From Oscillospiraceae bacterium (GTDB lineage Bacteria > Bacillota > Clostridia > Oscillospirales > Acutalibacteraceae), in contig SVOM01000001.1 in assembly GCA_015066405.1 (NCBI GenBank), positions 1 through 64,000 on the forward strand: a DNA stretch of 64,000 nt, given 5' to 3'. The position numbers and the translations under genes were made by a program. The notes beneath the pieces are model-generated. The model was not told the DNA's origin. It worked only from the letters and a program-made list of their open reading frames with translations, and did no database searches. Of this stretch, positions 51,346 through 60,700 are shown piece by piece. Positions within the stretch are counted from its first letter, which is position 1, and each line of letters opens with the position of its first letter.

Positions 51346-51711
51346 GTGCTACAGTTGGATTATAAAAGCGGCGTGCCGATATACGACCAGCTGGTAAATG
51401 GTATTATTCGCCTTAAAATGTGGGGTGTACTAAAACCCGATGAGCCGCTGCCATCGGTAAGACAGTTGGCGCAAAAAATGTCAATAAACCCCAACACCGT
51501 ACAGCGCGCGTACAGGATGCTTGAAGAAAAGGGCGTAATATATTCTGTGGCGGGCAAGGGCTCATTTATTGCAAGTGAGTCGGACTGTGCGGCCGCAATA
51601 AAGCAAAAGGCGGCGGAGCAATTCTTAAAAGCTATAAACGATGCCAAACAAATGGGGCTTTGTGCAGACGAACTTATAAATATAGTAAAGGAATCGGAGG
51701 GTAAGAAATGA
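51346..51711 (+). CDS. GntR-family regulator, YtrA subfamily
   Basis: 121 residues. Winged helix: GVPIYDQLVNGIIRLKMWGVLKPDEPLPSVRQLAQKM followed by INPNTVQRAYRMLEEKGVIYSVAGKGSFI. Only a short helical tail follows the DNA-binding domain, as in YtrA regulators that control ABC transporters. The start is GTG, nine bases after GGAGG. The stop overlaps the ATP-binding protein start (ATGA). Confidence 0.92.
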   Translation: MLQLDYKSGVPIYDQLVNGIIRLKMWGVLKPDEPLPSVRQLAQKMSINPNTVQRAYRMLEEKGVIYSVAGKGSFIASESDCAAAIKQKAAEQFLKAINDAKQMGLCADELINIVKESEGKK

Positions 51712-52601
51712 TAAAAGCTATAAACCTTACTAAAAAGTTTGCTGAAAAATGTGCACTTGATAATGTCAGCTTTGAAATTCCCGAGGGCTCAATATACGGG
51801 CTTGTAGGCTCTAACGGCTCGGGTAAATCTACCTTTATGCGTCTAATTTCGGGTGTGTATATGGCGGACGGCGGCGAGATTTTGGTTGATAATGAGAATC
51901 CGTTTGATAATTCACTTATTAAAAGCAAAATATGTTATTTGCCTGATACACCCTACTTTATACATCAGTCAAATTTAAACGAAATGATGCGTTTTTATAA
52001 AATGATTTATAAAGATTTTAGTACCGAGCGATTCGAGCAGTTATTAAAAATTTTCCCGCTTGATAGACGCGCCAGAATTTCCACAATGTCAAAGGGTATG
52101 CAAAGGCAGGCGGCACTCATTTTAAGCATATCAACCAAACCGAAATATTTGCTGCTTGATGAAGCGTTTGACGGTCTTGACCCGATTATGAGAAAAGTGC
52201 TTAAATCACTTTTAGCTGAGGGTGTGAGTGATGGTATGACCGCCGTTATCGCATCCCACAATTTAAGAGATTTGGATGAGCTTTGTGATACAGTTGGTAT
52301 ATTGCACAACGGTAAAGTGCTGCTCAATGATGATATTGAGAATTTAAGACAGGGTATACACAAAATTCAGGCTGTATTCAATATGGTGCCCGATATATCG
52401 GCTTTCGATGGGCTTGATATTATGAATATCGAAAAAAGCGGCTCGGTGGTACAGCTGGTAGCTCGCGGTAACGAAACGGAAATAAAGGAATATATAGCCC
52501 GCCTTTTACCGCAGTTTTTGGAGATTATACCGCCGTCTTTCGAAGAAATTTTTATGTATGAATTGGAGGTAAACGGATATGACGCAAAAAATATTTTGTA
52601 A
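51708..52601 (+). CDS. ABC transporter ATP-binding protein (YtrB-like)
   Basis: 297 residues. Walker A GSNGSGKST, Q-loop region CYLPDTP, signature MSKGMQRQ in place of LSGGQ, Walker B YLLLDEAFDGLD, switch histidine in SHNLRD. It powers the permease encoded by the next, overlapping gene. The altered signature is common in this subfamily. Substrate unknown; YtrA-linked systems often respond to cell-wall antibiotics, which is family knowledge, not seen here. Confidence 0.92.
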   Translation: MIKAINLTKKFAEKCALDNVSFEIPEGSIYGLVGSNGSGKSTFMRLISGVYMADGGEILVDNENPFDNSLIKSKICYLPDTPYFIHQSNLNEMMRFYKMIYKDFSTERFEQLLKIFPLDRRARISTMSKGMQRQAALILSISTKPKYLLLDEAFDGLDPIMRKVLKSLLAEGVSDGMTAVIASHNLRDLDELCDTVGILHNGKVLLNDDIENLRQGIHKIQAVFNMVPDISAFDGLDIMNIEKSGSVVQLVARGNETEIKEYIARLLPQFLEIIPPSFEEIFMYELEVNGYDAKNIL

Positions 52602-54321
52602 TAAATTTTGCCCCACGTTTAATATGCTTTTGTTTACACTGCGCAAAAATCTCGGTTTCACTGCAGTGGCAACAGTTTTAGCACTTATTTTATCTCCGTT
52701 CTATATGATGAACTTGGTGGAAAACCAGTTGGAGTATTATGTAACCGAAAAACTGAATTTCCAAGAAATATTTTTCCCCGCCGCTATAATTTTAGCGATT
52801 GGTGCGACGCTGTTTCTGGTTATACTTTTGTATATTAATTTTAGCTTCCTGTTTTCGAAAAGCGCATCCGATGCTTTTCACTCTATGCCGATAAGCCGCA
52901 CAAAAATGCTGCTTTCCCGCTTTTTTGCGTCATATATCAGTTCTCTGGTTCCCGTAATAGCCGCATATATCGGCTTTGTTGCGGTTAGCTTTAGTCCATC
53001 GGTTGAAGCAAATGTATCGGCAATAATAGTAGCAGGACTGTTTACTGTATTTATGATGCTGTTTTGCGGTGCATTTGCCTTGCTTTTCATAATAACCGCA
53101 GGCACGGTGTTCGATTCGGTTGTAGCGTTTGCCGCACTCAACGTGGGACTTCCCGTTATAGTGGCACTTATTTGCAGTATGTGCGAAGACAATCTTTACG
53201 GTGTAGCATCAATCGACTATGTTTACGCTTGGCAGTACACTTCTCCGTTTACCTTTTCGCTTATCAAGTTTCTCGCTTTTTTAGAAGAGCCGTTATTGGT
53301 AAATCCGTTTGCGTGGGGCACCACAGTACCCGTTATATTGCTGACGGCTGTGATTATGATAGTAAGTATTTTGCTCTATCGCCGCCGCAAGTGTGAAACG
53401 GCAGGAACGGCATACGCCTATAGGTTTGTACCCGTTATTATAGGCACTGTGGTATCGGTTATATGCTACTTTATTTTAGGCGCAATTTTCGCAAATGACC
53501 GCCTTGAAATTTCATTCTGGATACCGGGCGTTATCGGTGCGGTATTGGGTGCGGTAATTTACAATATAGTAATTAACCGCGGTTTTAAAAATATCAAAAG
53601 GGCAGTGGCACCTGTAAGTATAGCGCTTGTGTTTATCTTTACTGTAACGGCAGGTATTTCGCTTGATGTCTTCGGCTTTGAAGATTACGTACCCGAAAAA
53701 AGTGATATTGCAAATGTGAATGTAAACTACCGCGGTATGAGTATGAACTTTGATGATATAGAGCTTGCAACCGATTTGCATAAACTGATAGTGAGAGATA
53801 AGCCTGAAAGGAGCTATAGAGAAACCTATTCCGATTATGAGTATTTTCATTATACCTATACTCTTAGAAGCGGCGAAACGGTTGAGCGCAGATACTTTGT
53901 CCCTTTCACGTTTGCTACAGCCGAAAAGGCCGAGATAATTAAAACCGAATTGACAAATGAACTCGAAAGGCAGTTTGAAGAATACGGTGGCAATGAATTT
54001 TCGCTTGATGGCAATGTTGGTGGAGAGTATATAAACGTTATGCTAAGCCACGCCGAGGGCGAGAATTTAGTGAGGTCATATATTACAGACCTTAAAAATG
54101 CCGATACCCGACAACTGTTTAGAGAAGAGTACAATTCAATAGACACTCTTCATATTTACGGCAGTTGGGCAAATGCTAAACCCGATGAATATGATTATAA
54201 AAGCTTTGTTAGTTATTCTTCATTTTCTTTCTCTTTCCGTAATGATAAGGAGTATGTCAATTTCCAGCGAGCGCTCAGTGAAATTGATATAGAAGCCAGA
54301 AACAGAGCGGTGGAGAAATAA
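52579..54321 (+). CDS. ABC transporter permease, YtrC-like
   Basis: 580 residues. About ten hydrophobic segments between 25 and 375 (first pair near 25-45 and 68-92), including a conserved SDAFHSMPISRTKMLLSRFF cytoplasmic loop typical of ABC-2 permeases beside GntR/ATPase pairs. Residues about 375-580 form a large, charged, soluble and presumably external domain. The start overlaps the ATPase gene by 23 bases, which implies coupling. No second permease gene follows, so a homodimer is likely. Confidence 0.82.
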   Translation: MTQKIFCNKFCPTFNMLLFTLRKNLGFTAVATVLALILSPFYMMNLVENQLEYYVTEKLNFQEIFFPAAIILAIGATLFLVILLYINFSFLFSKSASDAFHSMPISRTKMLLSRFFASYISSLVPVIAAYIGFVAVSFSPSVEANVSAIIVAGLFTVFMMLFCGAFALLFIITAGTVFDSVVAFAALNVGLPVIVALICSMCEDNLYGVASIDYVYAWQYTSPFTFSLIKFLAFLEEPLLVNPFAWGTTVPVILLTAVIMIVSILLYRRRKCETAGTAYAYRFVPVIIGTVVSVICYFILGAIFANDRLEISFWIPGVIGAVLGAVIYNIVINRGFKNIKRAVAPVSIALVFIFTVTAGISLDVFGFEDYVPEKSDIANVNVNYRGMSMNFDDIELATDLHKLIVRDKPERSYRETYSDYEYFHYTYTLRSGETVERRYFVPFTFATAEKAEIIKTELTNELERQFEEYGGNEFSLDGNVGGEYINVMLSHAEGENLVRSYITDLKNADTRQLFREEYNSIDTLHIYGSWANAKPDEYDYKSFVSYSSFSFSFRNDKEYVNFQRALSEIDIEARNRAVEK

Positions 54322-54340
54322 AATAAAACAACTCTTTAGT

Positions 54341-54369
54341 AAAAGGCGGCAAAAAGCCGCCTTTTACGC
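54341..54369 (+). terminator. Terminator after the ABC operon
   Basis: AAAAGGCGGC (54341-54350), loop of five A, GCCGCCTTTT (54356-54365). Confidence 0.85.
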
Positions 54370-54394
54370 TTTTAAAATTTAGGGAAAATACCCC

Positions 54395-54423
54395 TTGACA
54401 AAGAAAAGTAATATATATATAAT
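54395..54423 (+). promoter_or_regulatory. Consensus promoter upstream of DUF177-rpmF
   Basis: TTGACA (54395-54400), 17 bases, TATAAT (54418-54423). Confidence 0.9.
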
Positions 54424-54452
54424 ATAGGATGTGTCAATTTGGGGGTAAAGCG

Positions 54453-54947
54453 ATGATTTTAGATTTAAAAAAAGCTTTTATAACCGATGGTTATACATCT
54501 CCGATTGAGTATCAGTTGGATTTAAGCGATATCGAATTTTCGGGTGTGTTCCCACTCAAGAAACCGATTTCGGTATCGGGTACAGTATCCAACAAAGCCG
54601 GTGTAGTTTTATTAAGTATACACTGTGTGGCGTGCTACGATGCGCCGTGCGACCGTTGCGGTGAAGAAGCCGTACGGGAAATCACGGTTGATAACGAGTA
54701 TATCCTTGCTACCGAAATTGAAAATGAGGATAATGACTTTATCTTGCTCGTAAGCGATATGAAGCTTAACTTGGCCGAGCTTTGCCGCACCGATGTATTG
54801 CTTCACATCCCGATGAAGCATCTATGCTGTGACGAATGCAAAGGCATTTGTGCTAAGTGTGGAACAAATCTTAATAAGGCAACTTGCAGTTGTGGGGAAA
54901 GGCAAATAGACCCGCGGCTTCAAGCACTTGCAGATTTATTAAAATAA
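54453..54947 (+). CDS. DUF177 / YceD-family protein
   Basis: 164 residues. FSGVFPLKKPISVSGTVSNKAGVVLL and CYDAPCDRCGEEAVREI are the DUF177 pattern, with further cysteine pairs near the end (CCDECKGICAKCGTNL) that may bind zinc. YceD proteins are linked to 23S rRNA accumulation in bacteria and plants. The gene is almost always next to rpmF, as here. ATG 54453 follows GGGGG. Confident family, unclear mechanism. Confidence 0.9.
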   Translation: MILDLKKAFITDGYTSPIEYQLDLSDIEFSGVFPLKKPISVSGTVSNKAGVVLLSIHCVACYDAPCDRCGEEAVREITVDNEYILATEIENEDNDFILLVSDMKLNLAELCRTDVLLHIPMKHLCCDECKGICAKCGTNLNKATCSCGERQIDPRLQALADLLK

Positions 54948-54980
54948 TTATGATTATATGTTTTCAGGAGGTAATGAGAA

Positions 54981-55163
54981 ATGGCAGTACCGAAGAGAAG
55001 AACTTCTAAAGCAAGACGCGATAAGAGAAGAAATAATTTATGGAAAATCAGTGCTCCGACACTTGTAAAGTGCAGCCGTTGCGGCGCTTATAAGAGACCG
55101 CACCGCCTTTGCACAGCTTGCGGTTATTACGGCGACCGTGAAGTAATCAAGGTTGAAGACTAA
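54981..55163 (+). CDS. rpmF: Ribosomal protein L32
   Basis: 60 residues. MAVPKRRTSKARRDKRR start and a zinc ribbon formed by CSRC and CTAC, so this is the zinc-binding form. It is part of the large ribosomal subunit. AGGAGGT precedes it. It is 33 bases after the DUF177 gene. Confidence 0.97.
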   Translation: MAVPKRRTSKARRDKRRNNLWKISAPTLVKCSRCGAYKRPHRLCTACGYYGDREVIKVED

Positions 55164-55244
55164 TTAAAAAACTTAACGGGGTAGAGGAGGAGGAATTCTT
55201 CCTCTATTTTGTTTTATTTACGAAATTTGTCAGGGGGTGTCGGG

Positions 55245-56552
55245 ATGTCGGTTATTGTAAAAAATGTTGTAAAAAATTCGCCTGTTTACAAAACGGGTAT
55301 AAAGGCGGGAGATACGCTTATTTCCCTTAACGGTAACGAGATAATGGATGTTCTCGACTACCGCTTTTATGAGAATGACACAAAAATAGCCGTAGCATTT
55401 ATAAATGCAAAGGGCAAAACCGTTACAAAAACGGTTAAAAAGTCGGAATTTGAGGAATTGGGGCTTGAGTTTGAGACCTATTTGATGGACAAGCAACGCT
55501 CTTGTAAAAACAAGTGTATATTTTGCTTTATTGACCAGTTGCCGAAAGGTATGCGTGAGTCTCTTTATTTTAAGGATGATGATTCGCGCCTTTCCTTCCT
55601 TTTTGGTAATTATATAACACTTACAAATATTACCGAGCACGAAATTGAGCGCATTATAAAAATGCATATAAGTCCTATCAATATTTCGGTCCACACAACC
55701 AACCCCGAGCTTCGCGTCCGTATGATGAAGAATAAAAATGCGGGTGCGGTTTTATCGGTTATCGAACGGCTCAACGATGCTGGTATTGATATGAACTGTC
55801 AGTTAGTTCTTTGCCCCCACATTAATGATGGGGCGGAGCTTGAGCGAACACTAGGCGATTTAATAAAAAAAGAGCACATTAAGTGCATAGCTGCAGTACC
55901 TGTAGGACTTACCAAGCACCGCGATGGGCTCGAAAAATTAGAGCCGTACTGTAAAGATACCGCAGCGGCAGTGCTCGATATTATCGAAAAATATAATGAA
56001 AAGTGCAAAGAAAACTATGGCGAGGCAAGGGTATTTGGTGCCGATGAATTTTATTTAAAGGCCGAGCGCGAAATACCAAGCGCTAAACATTATGGCGATT
56101 TTTTACAGCTTGAAAATGGCGTTGGACTCTGGTCGCTTTTCAAAAGTGAGGTTTTAGAAGCACTTGACAACTGCGATATAACCCCAAATGCCAGAGAAAT
56201 TTCTATAGCTACGGGTGTTGCGGCATATCCGCTGATAAATGAACTAAGCGACAGAATAAATAAAAAATTTCCATCGGTTAAAATCGATGTTTATAAAATA
56301 CAAAACAACTTTTTCGGTCCTCTTATAACCGTTGCAGGTCTTGTAACGGGCTCAGATATAATAGAGCAGCTAAAGGACAAAAAATTAGGCACCCATTTGT
56401 ACATACCATCAGCAATGCTAAGATACGAAAACGATAGGTTTTTAGATGACGTAACGGTGGAAGAGTTGGAAAAAGCATTGGGTGTAACACTTGTGCCCGT
56501 TAATAATGACGGCTATGAGTTTTTGGGAAAATTACTTGGAGAGGAGAATTAA
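55245..56552 (+). CDS. DUF512 radical SAM protein with PDZ domain
   Basis: 435 residues. A PDZ-like domain at about 1-55 (NSPVYKTGIKAGDTLISLNG), a radical-SAM cluster motif CKNKCIFCFIDQLPKG with CxxxCxxC, then the DUF512 C-terminal part. This small family is frequent in Clostridia and often lies upstream of der, as here (three bases). The reaction is unknown. ATG 55245 is chosen, with AGGGGG upstream; an earlier in-frame start has no ribosome site. Confidence 0.9.
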   Translation: MSVIVKNVVKNSPVYKTGIKAGDTLISLNGNEIMDVLDYRFYENDTKIAVAFINAKGKTVTKTVKKSEFEELGLEFETYLMDKQRSCKNKCIFCFIDQLPKGMRESLYFKDDDSRLSFLFGNYITLTNITEHEIERIIKMHISPINISVHTTNPELRVRMMKNKNAGAVLSVIERLNDAGIDMNCQLVLCPHINDGAELERTLGDLIKKEHIKCIAAVPVGLTKHRDGLEKLEPYCKDTAAAVLDIIEKYNEKCKENYGEARVFGADEFYLKAEREIPSAKHYGDFLQLENGVGLWSLFKSEVLEALDNCDITPNAREISIATGVAAYPLINELSDRINKKFPSVKIDVYKIQNNFFGPLITVAGLVTGSDIIEQLKDKKLGTHLYIPSAMLRYENDRFLDDVTVEELEKALGVTLVPVNNDGYEFLGKLLGEEN

Positions 56553-56555
56553 CTG

Positions 56556-57878
56556 ATGGCAAAACCGGTTGTTGCCGTTGTAGGACGGCCAAACGTGGGC
56601 AAATCCACGCTTTTTAATAAAATTATCGGAAAACGGCTTTCCATTGTTGATGATACCCCGGGTGTAACACGCGACCGAATTTACGGCGAAGCCGAGTGGG
56701 CAGGCCGCAAATTTATGCTGATAGATACGGGCGGTATCGAGCCGAAAACCGATGATATAATACTTTCAAGTATGCGCGAGCAAGCCAATTTGGCGATAGA
56801 CACCGCAAACGTTATAATTTTTGTAACCGATGTTAAAAGCGGTGTTACCGCATCCGACCAGGATGTTGCCATAATGCTGCAAAAAAGCGGAAAACCCGTA
56901 ATACTTTGTGTTAACAAATGCGATGGCATAGGCGATGTGCCGATGGAGTTTTATGAGTTTTATAATTTAGGTCTTGGCGACCCTGTGGCAGTGTCCTCGG
57001 TGCACGGTCATGGCACGGGAGATTTGCTTGAGCGCGTGTTTGAGTTTTTACCCGAAAACGCGGATGAAGACGATGATGAAGATATAATAAACGTAGCCAT
57101 TATCGGCAAGCCCAATGCGGGTAAATCTTCACTTGTTAATCGCTTATCGGGCGAAGAGCGTTCTATTGTATCAGATATTGCGGGTACTACGCGCGATGCG
57201 ATAGATACTTTTGTTGAAAATAAATTCGGTAAATTTAATTTTATTGATACTGCGGGACTGCGAAGAAAAAGCCGTGTTGAAGATAATATCGAAAAATACA
57301 GCGTTTTGCGTGCCGAAATGGCGATAGAACGAAGCGATGTTTGCGTTATTATGCTTGACGGTGTCGAGGGCTTTACCGAGCAAGACTCAAAGGTTGCAGG
57401 CTTGGCGCTCGAACAAGGCAAAGCGTGTATTATTGCGGTTAATAAATGGGATATTGTGGATAAGGATGGGCACACAATGGATGCCTACCGCAAAAAACTT
57501 ATGAACGATTTTTCCTTTATGCCCTATGCGCCGATAATATTTATCTCGGCAAAAACGGGGCAGAGAATTGACCGCCTTTATGAGCTTATAAAGTATGTAA
57601 ACGAGCAAAACACAATGCGCATTTCAACAGGCAAGCTAAACGATGTTTTAGCCGATTCCACAGCGCGTGTTCAGCCCCCATCGGACAAGGGCAAACGCCT
57701 AAAAATTTATTATATGACTCAGGCATCAACCCGTCCGCCAACATTTGTTTGCTTCTGCAACAAAGCAGAGCTGTTCCATTTTTCATATCAGAGATATTTA
57801 GAAAACCAAATAAGAGCCACCTTCGGACTCGAGGGTACACCTGTAAGATTTGTTATTCGTGAACGAGGAGATAAATAG
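56556..57878 (+). CDS. der: Ribosome biogenesis GTPase Der (EngA)
   Basis: 440 residues with two tandem GTPase domains: first GRPNVGKST, DTGG and NKCD; second GKPNAGKSS, DTAG and NKWD; then the KH-like end (KIYYMTQASTRPPTFVCFCN). It helps mature the 50S subunit. Complete. Followed two bases later by plsY. Confidence 0.97.
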   Translation: MAKPVVAVVGRPNVGKSTLFNKIIGKRLSIVDDTPGVTRDRIYGEAEWAGRKFMLIDTGGIEPKTDDIILSSMREQANLAIDTANVIIFVTDVKSGVTASDQDVAIMLQKSGKPVILCVNKCDGIGDVPMEFYEFYNLGLGDPVAVSSVHGHGTGDLLERVFEFLPENADEDDDEDIINVAIIGKPNAGKSSLVNRLSGEERSIVSDIAGTTRDAIDTFVENKFGKFNFIDTAGLRRKSRVEDNIEKYSVLRAEMAIERSDVCVIMLDGVEGFTEQDSKVAGLALEQGKACIIAVNKWDIVDKDGHTMDAYRKKLMNDFSFMPYAPIIFISAKTGQRIDRLYELIKYVNEQNTMRISTGKLNDVLADSTARVQPPSDKGKRLKIYYMTQASTRPPTFVCFCNKAELFHFSYQRYLENQIRATFGLEGTPVRFVIRERGDK

Positions 57879-57880
57879 AG

Positions 57881-58546
57881 ATGAAGTTTATAATAGCAGT
57901 TTTAACAGTGATATCGGCATATTTAATAGGCAGTATTAATTTTGCCGTGATATTCACAAATGCATTTAACCACACCGATATAAGAGATTACGGTAGCGGC
58001 AATGCGGGCACCACCAACGTTTTGCGCGTATCGGGCGTAAAAGCGGGTGCGCTAACATTTGTTGCCGATGCCTTAAAAGGCGCAGTTGCTTGTATTTTAG
58101 GTATGCTTGTTTTTAAATACCTTTTATACACACCCGATATGCCGATTTTCAGTTCCGTGTACGGCAAATTTGCCTGCGCTTTTGCTTGTATGGTTGGACA
58201 TTGCTGGCCGGTATTTTTCCAGTTCCGCGGCGGTAAGGCGGCGGCTACGAGTGTCGGTATATTTGCCGTGTGCTGTCCACCTGCCATTATTTTGGGACTT
58301 GTGGGCTTTGCAATATGTATGTTAACTGCTAAAATGGTGTCCTTGGGCTCACTCGTCGCAACGGTTATAGTTGTTATTGTTACTATTATTTATGCTCATC
58401 TAAGCCTTTTGGGCGATGTTAACCCGTGGGTTATAAGCGCAATAATGCTTGTGTGCGGCTTTATTGTATTCTACCGCCATAAAGATAATTTAGTGCGTAT
58501 CATTAATGGTACCGAAAAGCGTTTTAGCGTAAAAAAGGACAAATAA
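57881..58546 (+). CDS. plsY: Acyl-phosphate:glycerol-3-phosphate acyltransferase PlsY
   Basis: 221 residues with about five to six membrane helices. Motif one YGSGNAGTTNVLRVSG, motif two GHCWPVFFQFRGGKAAATS, where the family usually has KGGKGVAT, so an Ala replaces a Gly. It makes lysophosphatidate from acyl-phosphate, the first step of phospholipid synthesis. It sits in the usual der-plsY-gpsA order; gpsA supplies its glycerol-3-phosphate substrate. Confidence 0.95.
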   Translation: MKFIIAVLTVISAYLIGSINFAVIFTNAFNHTDIRDYGSGNAGTTNVLRVSGVKAGALTFVADALKGAVACILGMLVFKYLLYTPDMPIFSSVYGKFACAFACMVGHCWPVFFQFRGGKAAATSVGIFAVCCPPAIILGLVGFAICMLTAKMVSLGSLVATVIVVIVTIIYAHLSLLGDVNPWVISAIMLVCGFIVFYRHKDNLVRIINGTEKRFSVKKDK

Positions 58547-58548
58547 TT

Positions 58549-59529
58549 ATGGCAAGAATAACAGTGCTTGGAGCAGGCGGCTGGGGTATGGCGTTGGCGC
58601 TTTTGTGCCACAATAACGGCCATACTGTAAATATATGGTCGCCCTTTGAAACGGAAGTTGATTTATTAAACGAAAAACGCACCAATGAGCGCCTTTTAAA
58701 AGATATTTATTTGCCCGAAGCTATCGGCGTTACTACCGACCTATCGGTTGCCGAAAACAGCGATATTACCGTTATCGCGGTGCCATCAGTTGCTGTAAGA
58801 CAAACGGCAAGGAAGCTTAAGGCAATAAAAAACATAGGCATTATAGTTAACGTTGCCAAGGGCTTTGAAGAGGGCACTTTACTTTGTTTATCGGATGTAA
58901 TAAAAGAAGAATTACCCGATAAAAAATTGGTTGTACTAACAGGTCCGTCCCACGCCGAAGAGGTAGCAAGAAAATTGCCGACTTCCATTGTTGCGGCATC
59001 CGCCGATTTATCTGCCGCAGAAAAGGTGCAGGAATTAATGTCGGGCAGTAATATGCGTATATACACAAACACCGATGTTATCGGTGCCGAGGTAGGCGGT
59101 GCGCTAAAAAACGTTATCGCCATTTGTGTCGGCTTTTGCAATGGTCTAAAATTTGGCGATAATACAAGAGCGGCGCTCATCACCCGCGGTCTTGCCGAAA
59201 TGACGCGGCTTGGCGTATCAATGGGTGCAAATGCCGAGACTTTTGCAGGGCTTACGGGTATCGGCGATTTGGTGGTTACCTGTATGTCAGAACATAGCCG
59301 AAATAACCGCTTCGGCACACTCGTCGGCGGCGGTATGGATGTAAAAAAAGCGCTCGAAACAGTAGGCACGGTTGAGGGCTACTACGCCGCAAAAAATGCG
59401 CATTTGCTTTGCGAAAAACACTCGGTTGAAATGCCGATTTTGCAAGAGTGCTATAAAGTGCTTTATAAAAACAAGGATGTAAGAGATACCGTAACGTATC
59501 TTATGAACCGCCCACAAAGAGCAGAATAA
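58549..59529 (+). CDS. gpsA: Glycerol-3-phosphate dehydrogenase (NAD(P)+)
   Basis: 326 residues. GAGGWGMALALLCHNNGH Rossmann loop, VNVAKGFEEGT, LTGPSHAEEVA, catalytic lysine in VGGALKNVIAI and GDNTRAALITRGLAEM. It reduces dihydroxyacetone phosphate to sn-glycerol-3-phosphate for phospholipids. Two bases after plsY. Followed by a strong terminator that also borders the prophage. Confidence 0.97.
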   Translation: MARITVLGAGGWGMALALLCHNNGHTVNIWSPFETEVDLLNEKRTNERLLKDIYLPEAIGVTTDLSVAENSDITVIAVPSVAVRQTARKLKAIKNIGIIVNVAKGFEEGTLLCLSDVIKEELPDKKLVVLTGPSHAEEVARKLPTSIVAASADLSAAEKVQELMSGSNMRIYTNTDVIGAEVGGALKNVIAICVGFCNGLKFGDNTRAALITRGLAEMTRLGVSMGANAETFAGLTGIGDLVVTCMSEHSRNNRFGTLVGGGMDVKKALETVGTVEGYYAAKNAHLLCEKHSVEMPILQECYKVLYKNKDVRDTVTYLMNRPQRAE

Positions 59530-59575
59530 AACAACCCCTTGATAAACGTATGGTTTATCAAGGGGTTGTTTTTAT
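59528..59575. terminator. Terminator of gpsA at the prophage boundary
   Basis: Perfect 20-base stem (59528-59547 with 59553-59572), loop GTATG, T run. The endolysin stop codon (59572-59574) lies at its edge. Confidence 0.93.
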
Positions 59576-60243
59576 TTGCTTAAAATGCTTAATATTTTAT
59601 TAAGTATTTTAATTATAATACTGATTTTTGAATCATCAGTTGCAACGATTTGTTCCGTTGCTTTTAGTTTTAAGCCGCCTTTTTTAATAATTACTTCAGT
59701 AAACGCTGTCGATATTTTTTCGGCAAAATCTTCTGTTAAAATAATCGGAGTATCGTTGGTGCTGTCCATAAAGCCGCACTCCATCAAAATTGCGGGCATT
59801 GTGGTCATACGGCATTCGCCGAAATCTGCTTTTGAAAGCGGTGTTACGCGGTTGCCTTTAAGACCTGTATAAGTTACCGCCGCATCATAAAATGCCTTTT
59901 GCCAATCGACAGTTACTTTATCCACAAAAAGATATGTATAAGCCATTATACCGCCGCCACTGCCACCTTTAATACCTGCATTGTGGTGAATAGATAAATA
60001 TAAATCTGCACCGAAAGAGTTAGCAGTTTTAGCCCTTGTAGCAATAGTTTTATCGACCTTGCCTGTGGTATCGTCTGTGCGTATTATTTCGATGCCGTCA
60101 TATTTTTTAAGTTTTTGCTCTATTTTACTGCAAATTCGGCTATTTAATACCCACTCGCGAGTTTCGTTTTTATCGATACTTTTAAGACATCGCTTTCCGG
60201 CCGTATTTATACCATGACCTGCATTTAATGCCAATTTAAACAT
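59572..60243 (-). CDS. Phage N-acetylmuramoyl-L-alanine amidase (endolysin)
   Basis: 223 residues of the zinc amidase_3 family. Ligand motifs: NAGHG, an early glutamate in NETREW, SIHHNA, and catalytic glutamate in LMECGFMDS. A hydrophobic tail of about 20 residues ends the protein (ISIIIKILNKILSIL) instead of a cell-wall-binding domain. It would cut peptidoglycan for phage release. The start overlaps the upstream holin gene by eight bases. Confidence 0.9.
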   Translation of the reverse strand: MFKLALNAGHGINTAGKRCLKSIDKNETREWVLNSRICSKIEQKLKKYDGIEIIRTDDTTGKVDKTIATRAKTANSFGADLYLSIHHNAGIKGGSGGGIMAYTYLFVDKVTVDWQKAFYDAAVTYTGLKGNRVTPLSKADFGECRMTTMPAILMECGFMDSTNDTPIILTEDFAEKISTAFTEVIIKKGGLKLKATEQIVATDDSKISIIIKILNKILSILSK

Positions 60244-60484
60244 CGTTTTTTTCCTTTCTTAATTCCTGTAAAAAATTTTGTGCCTTTAATGCGTTTTTGC
60301 TAAAACTATTGTTATACCACCAGCCAGCGATGATTACCGCTATTTCGAGTGCGAGTTCAATAAACTGAGCAATCTCATTTTCACTGATATTTAATGGGTT
60401 AAGTCCGAGCTTTTTAAGTATAAGATTTATAATCACTAATAACACCAATGCCGTGCGTAGTATGGTTGATTTTGAAATCTTCAT
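60236..60484 (-). CDS. Phage holin (SPP1-type)
   Basis: 82 residues with two hydrophobic segments (about 10-30 and 42-58), the second with IAGWWYNNSFSKNALKAQ, the pattern of the SPP1/phage_holin_5 family, and a charged tail (LRKEKNDV). It would permeabilise the membrane for the endolysin. Position between a small anchor protein and the amidase fits a lysis cassette. Confidence 0.85.
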   Translation of the reverse strand: MKISKSTILRTALVLLVIINLILKKLGLNPLNISENEIAQFIELALEIAVIIAGWWYNNSFSKNALKAQNFLQELRKEKNDV

Positions 60485-60697
60485 CTATATATCCTCCTTT
60501 TCTAACCTTTCGTCAATGCTTTTTATGTGTTCCTCCAATACGGGTATGCGTACTGCAAAATTATTGTGGGCATCCACCTTTTTCTCAAGCTGTTCAAGAC
60601 GGTAATTAGTGAGTTTGCCTGATGTTACGATTCCGCCAAAAGTACCAAGCACCGTACCCAAAAAAGAAATGATAGCGATGATTACTGTGTCGCTCAT
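60485..60697 (-). CDS. Small phage membrane protein with coiled coil (XhlA/holin-like)
   Basis: 70 residues: one hydrophobic segment (about 4-27) followed by a helical, coiled-coil tail (YRLEQLEKKVDAHNNF ... HIKSIDERLEKED). This layout is common just upstream of phage holins and resembles XhlA-type lysis helper proteins. It directly abuts the holin gene. Function is inferred from position. Confidence 0.7.
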   Translation of the reverse strand: MSDTVIIAIISFLGTVLGTFGGIVTSGKLTNYRLEQLEKKVDAHNNFAVRIPVLEEHIKSIDERLEKEDI

Positions 60698-60700
60698 TGT

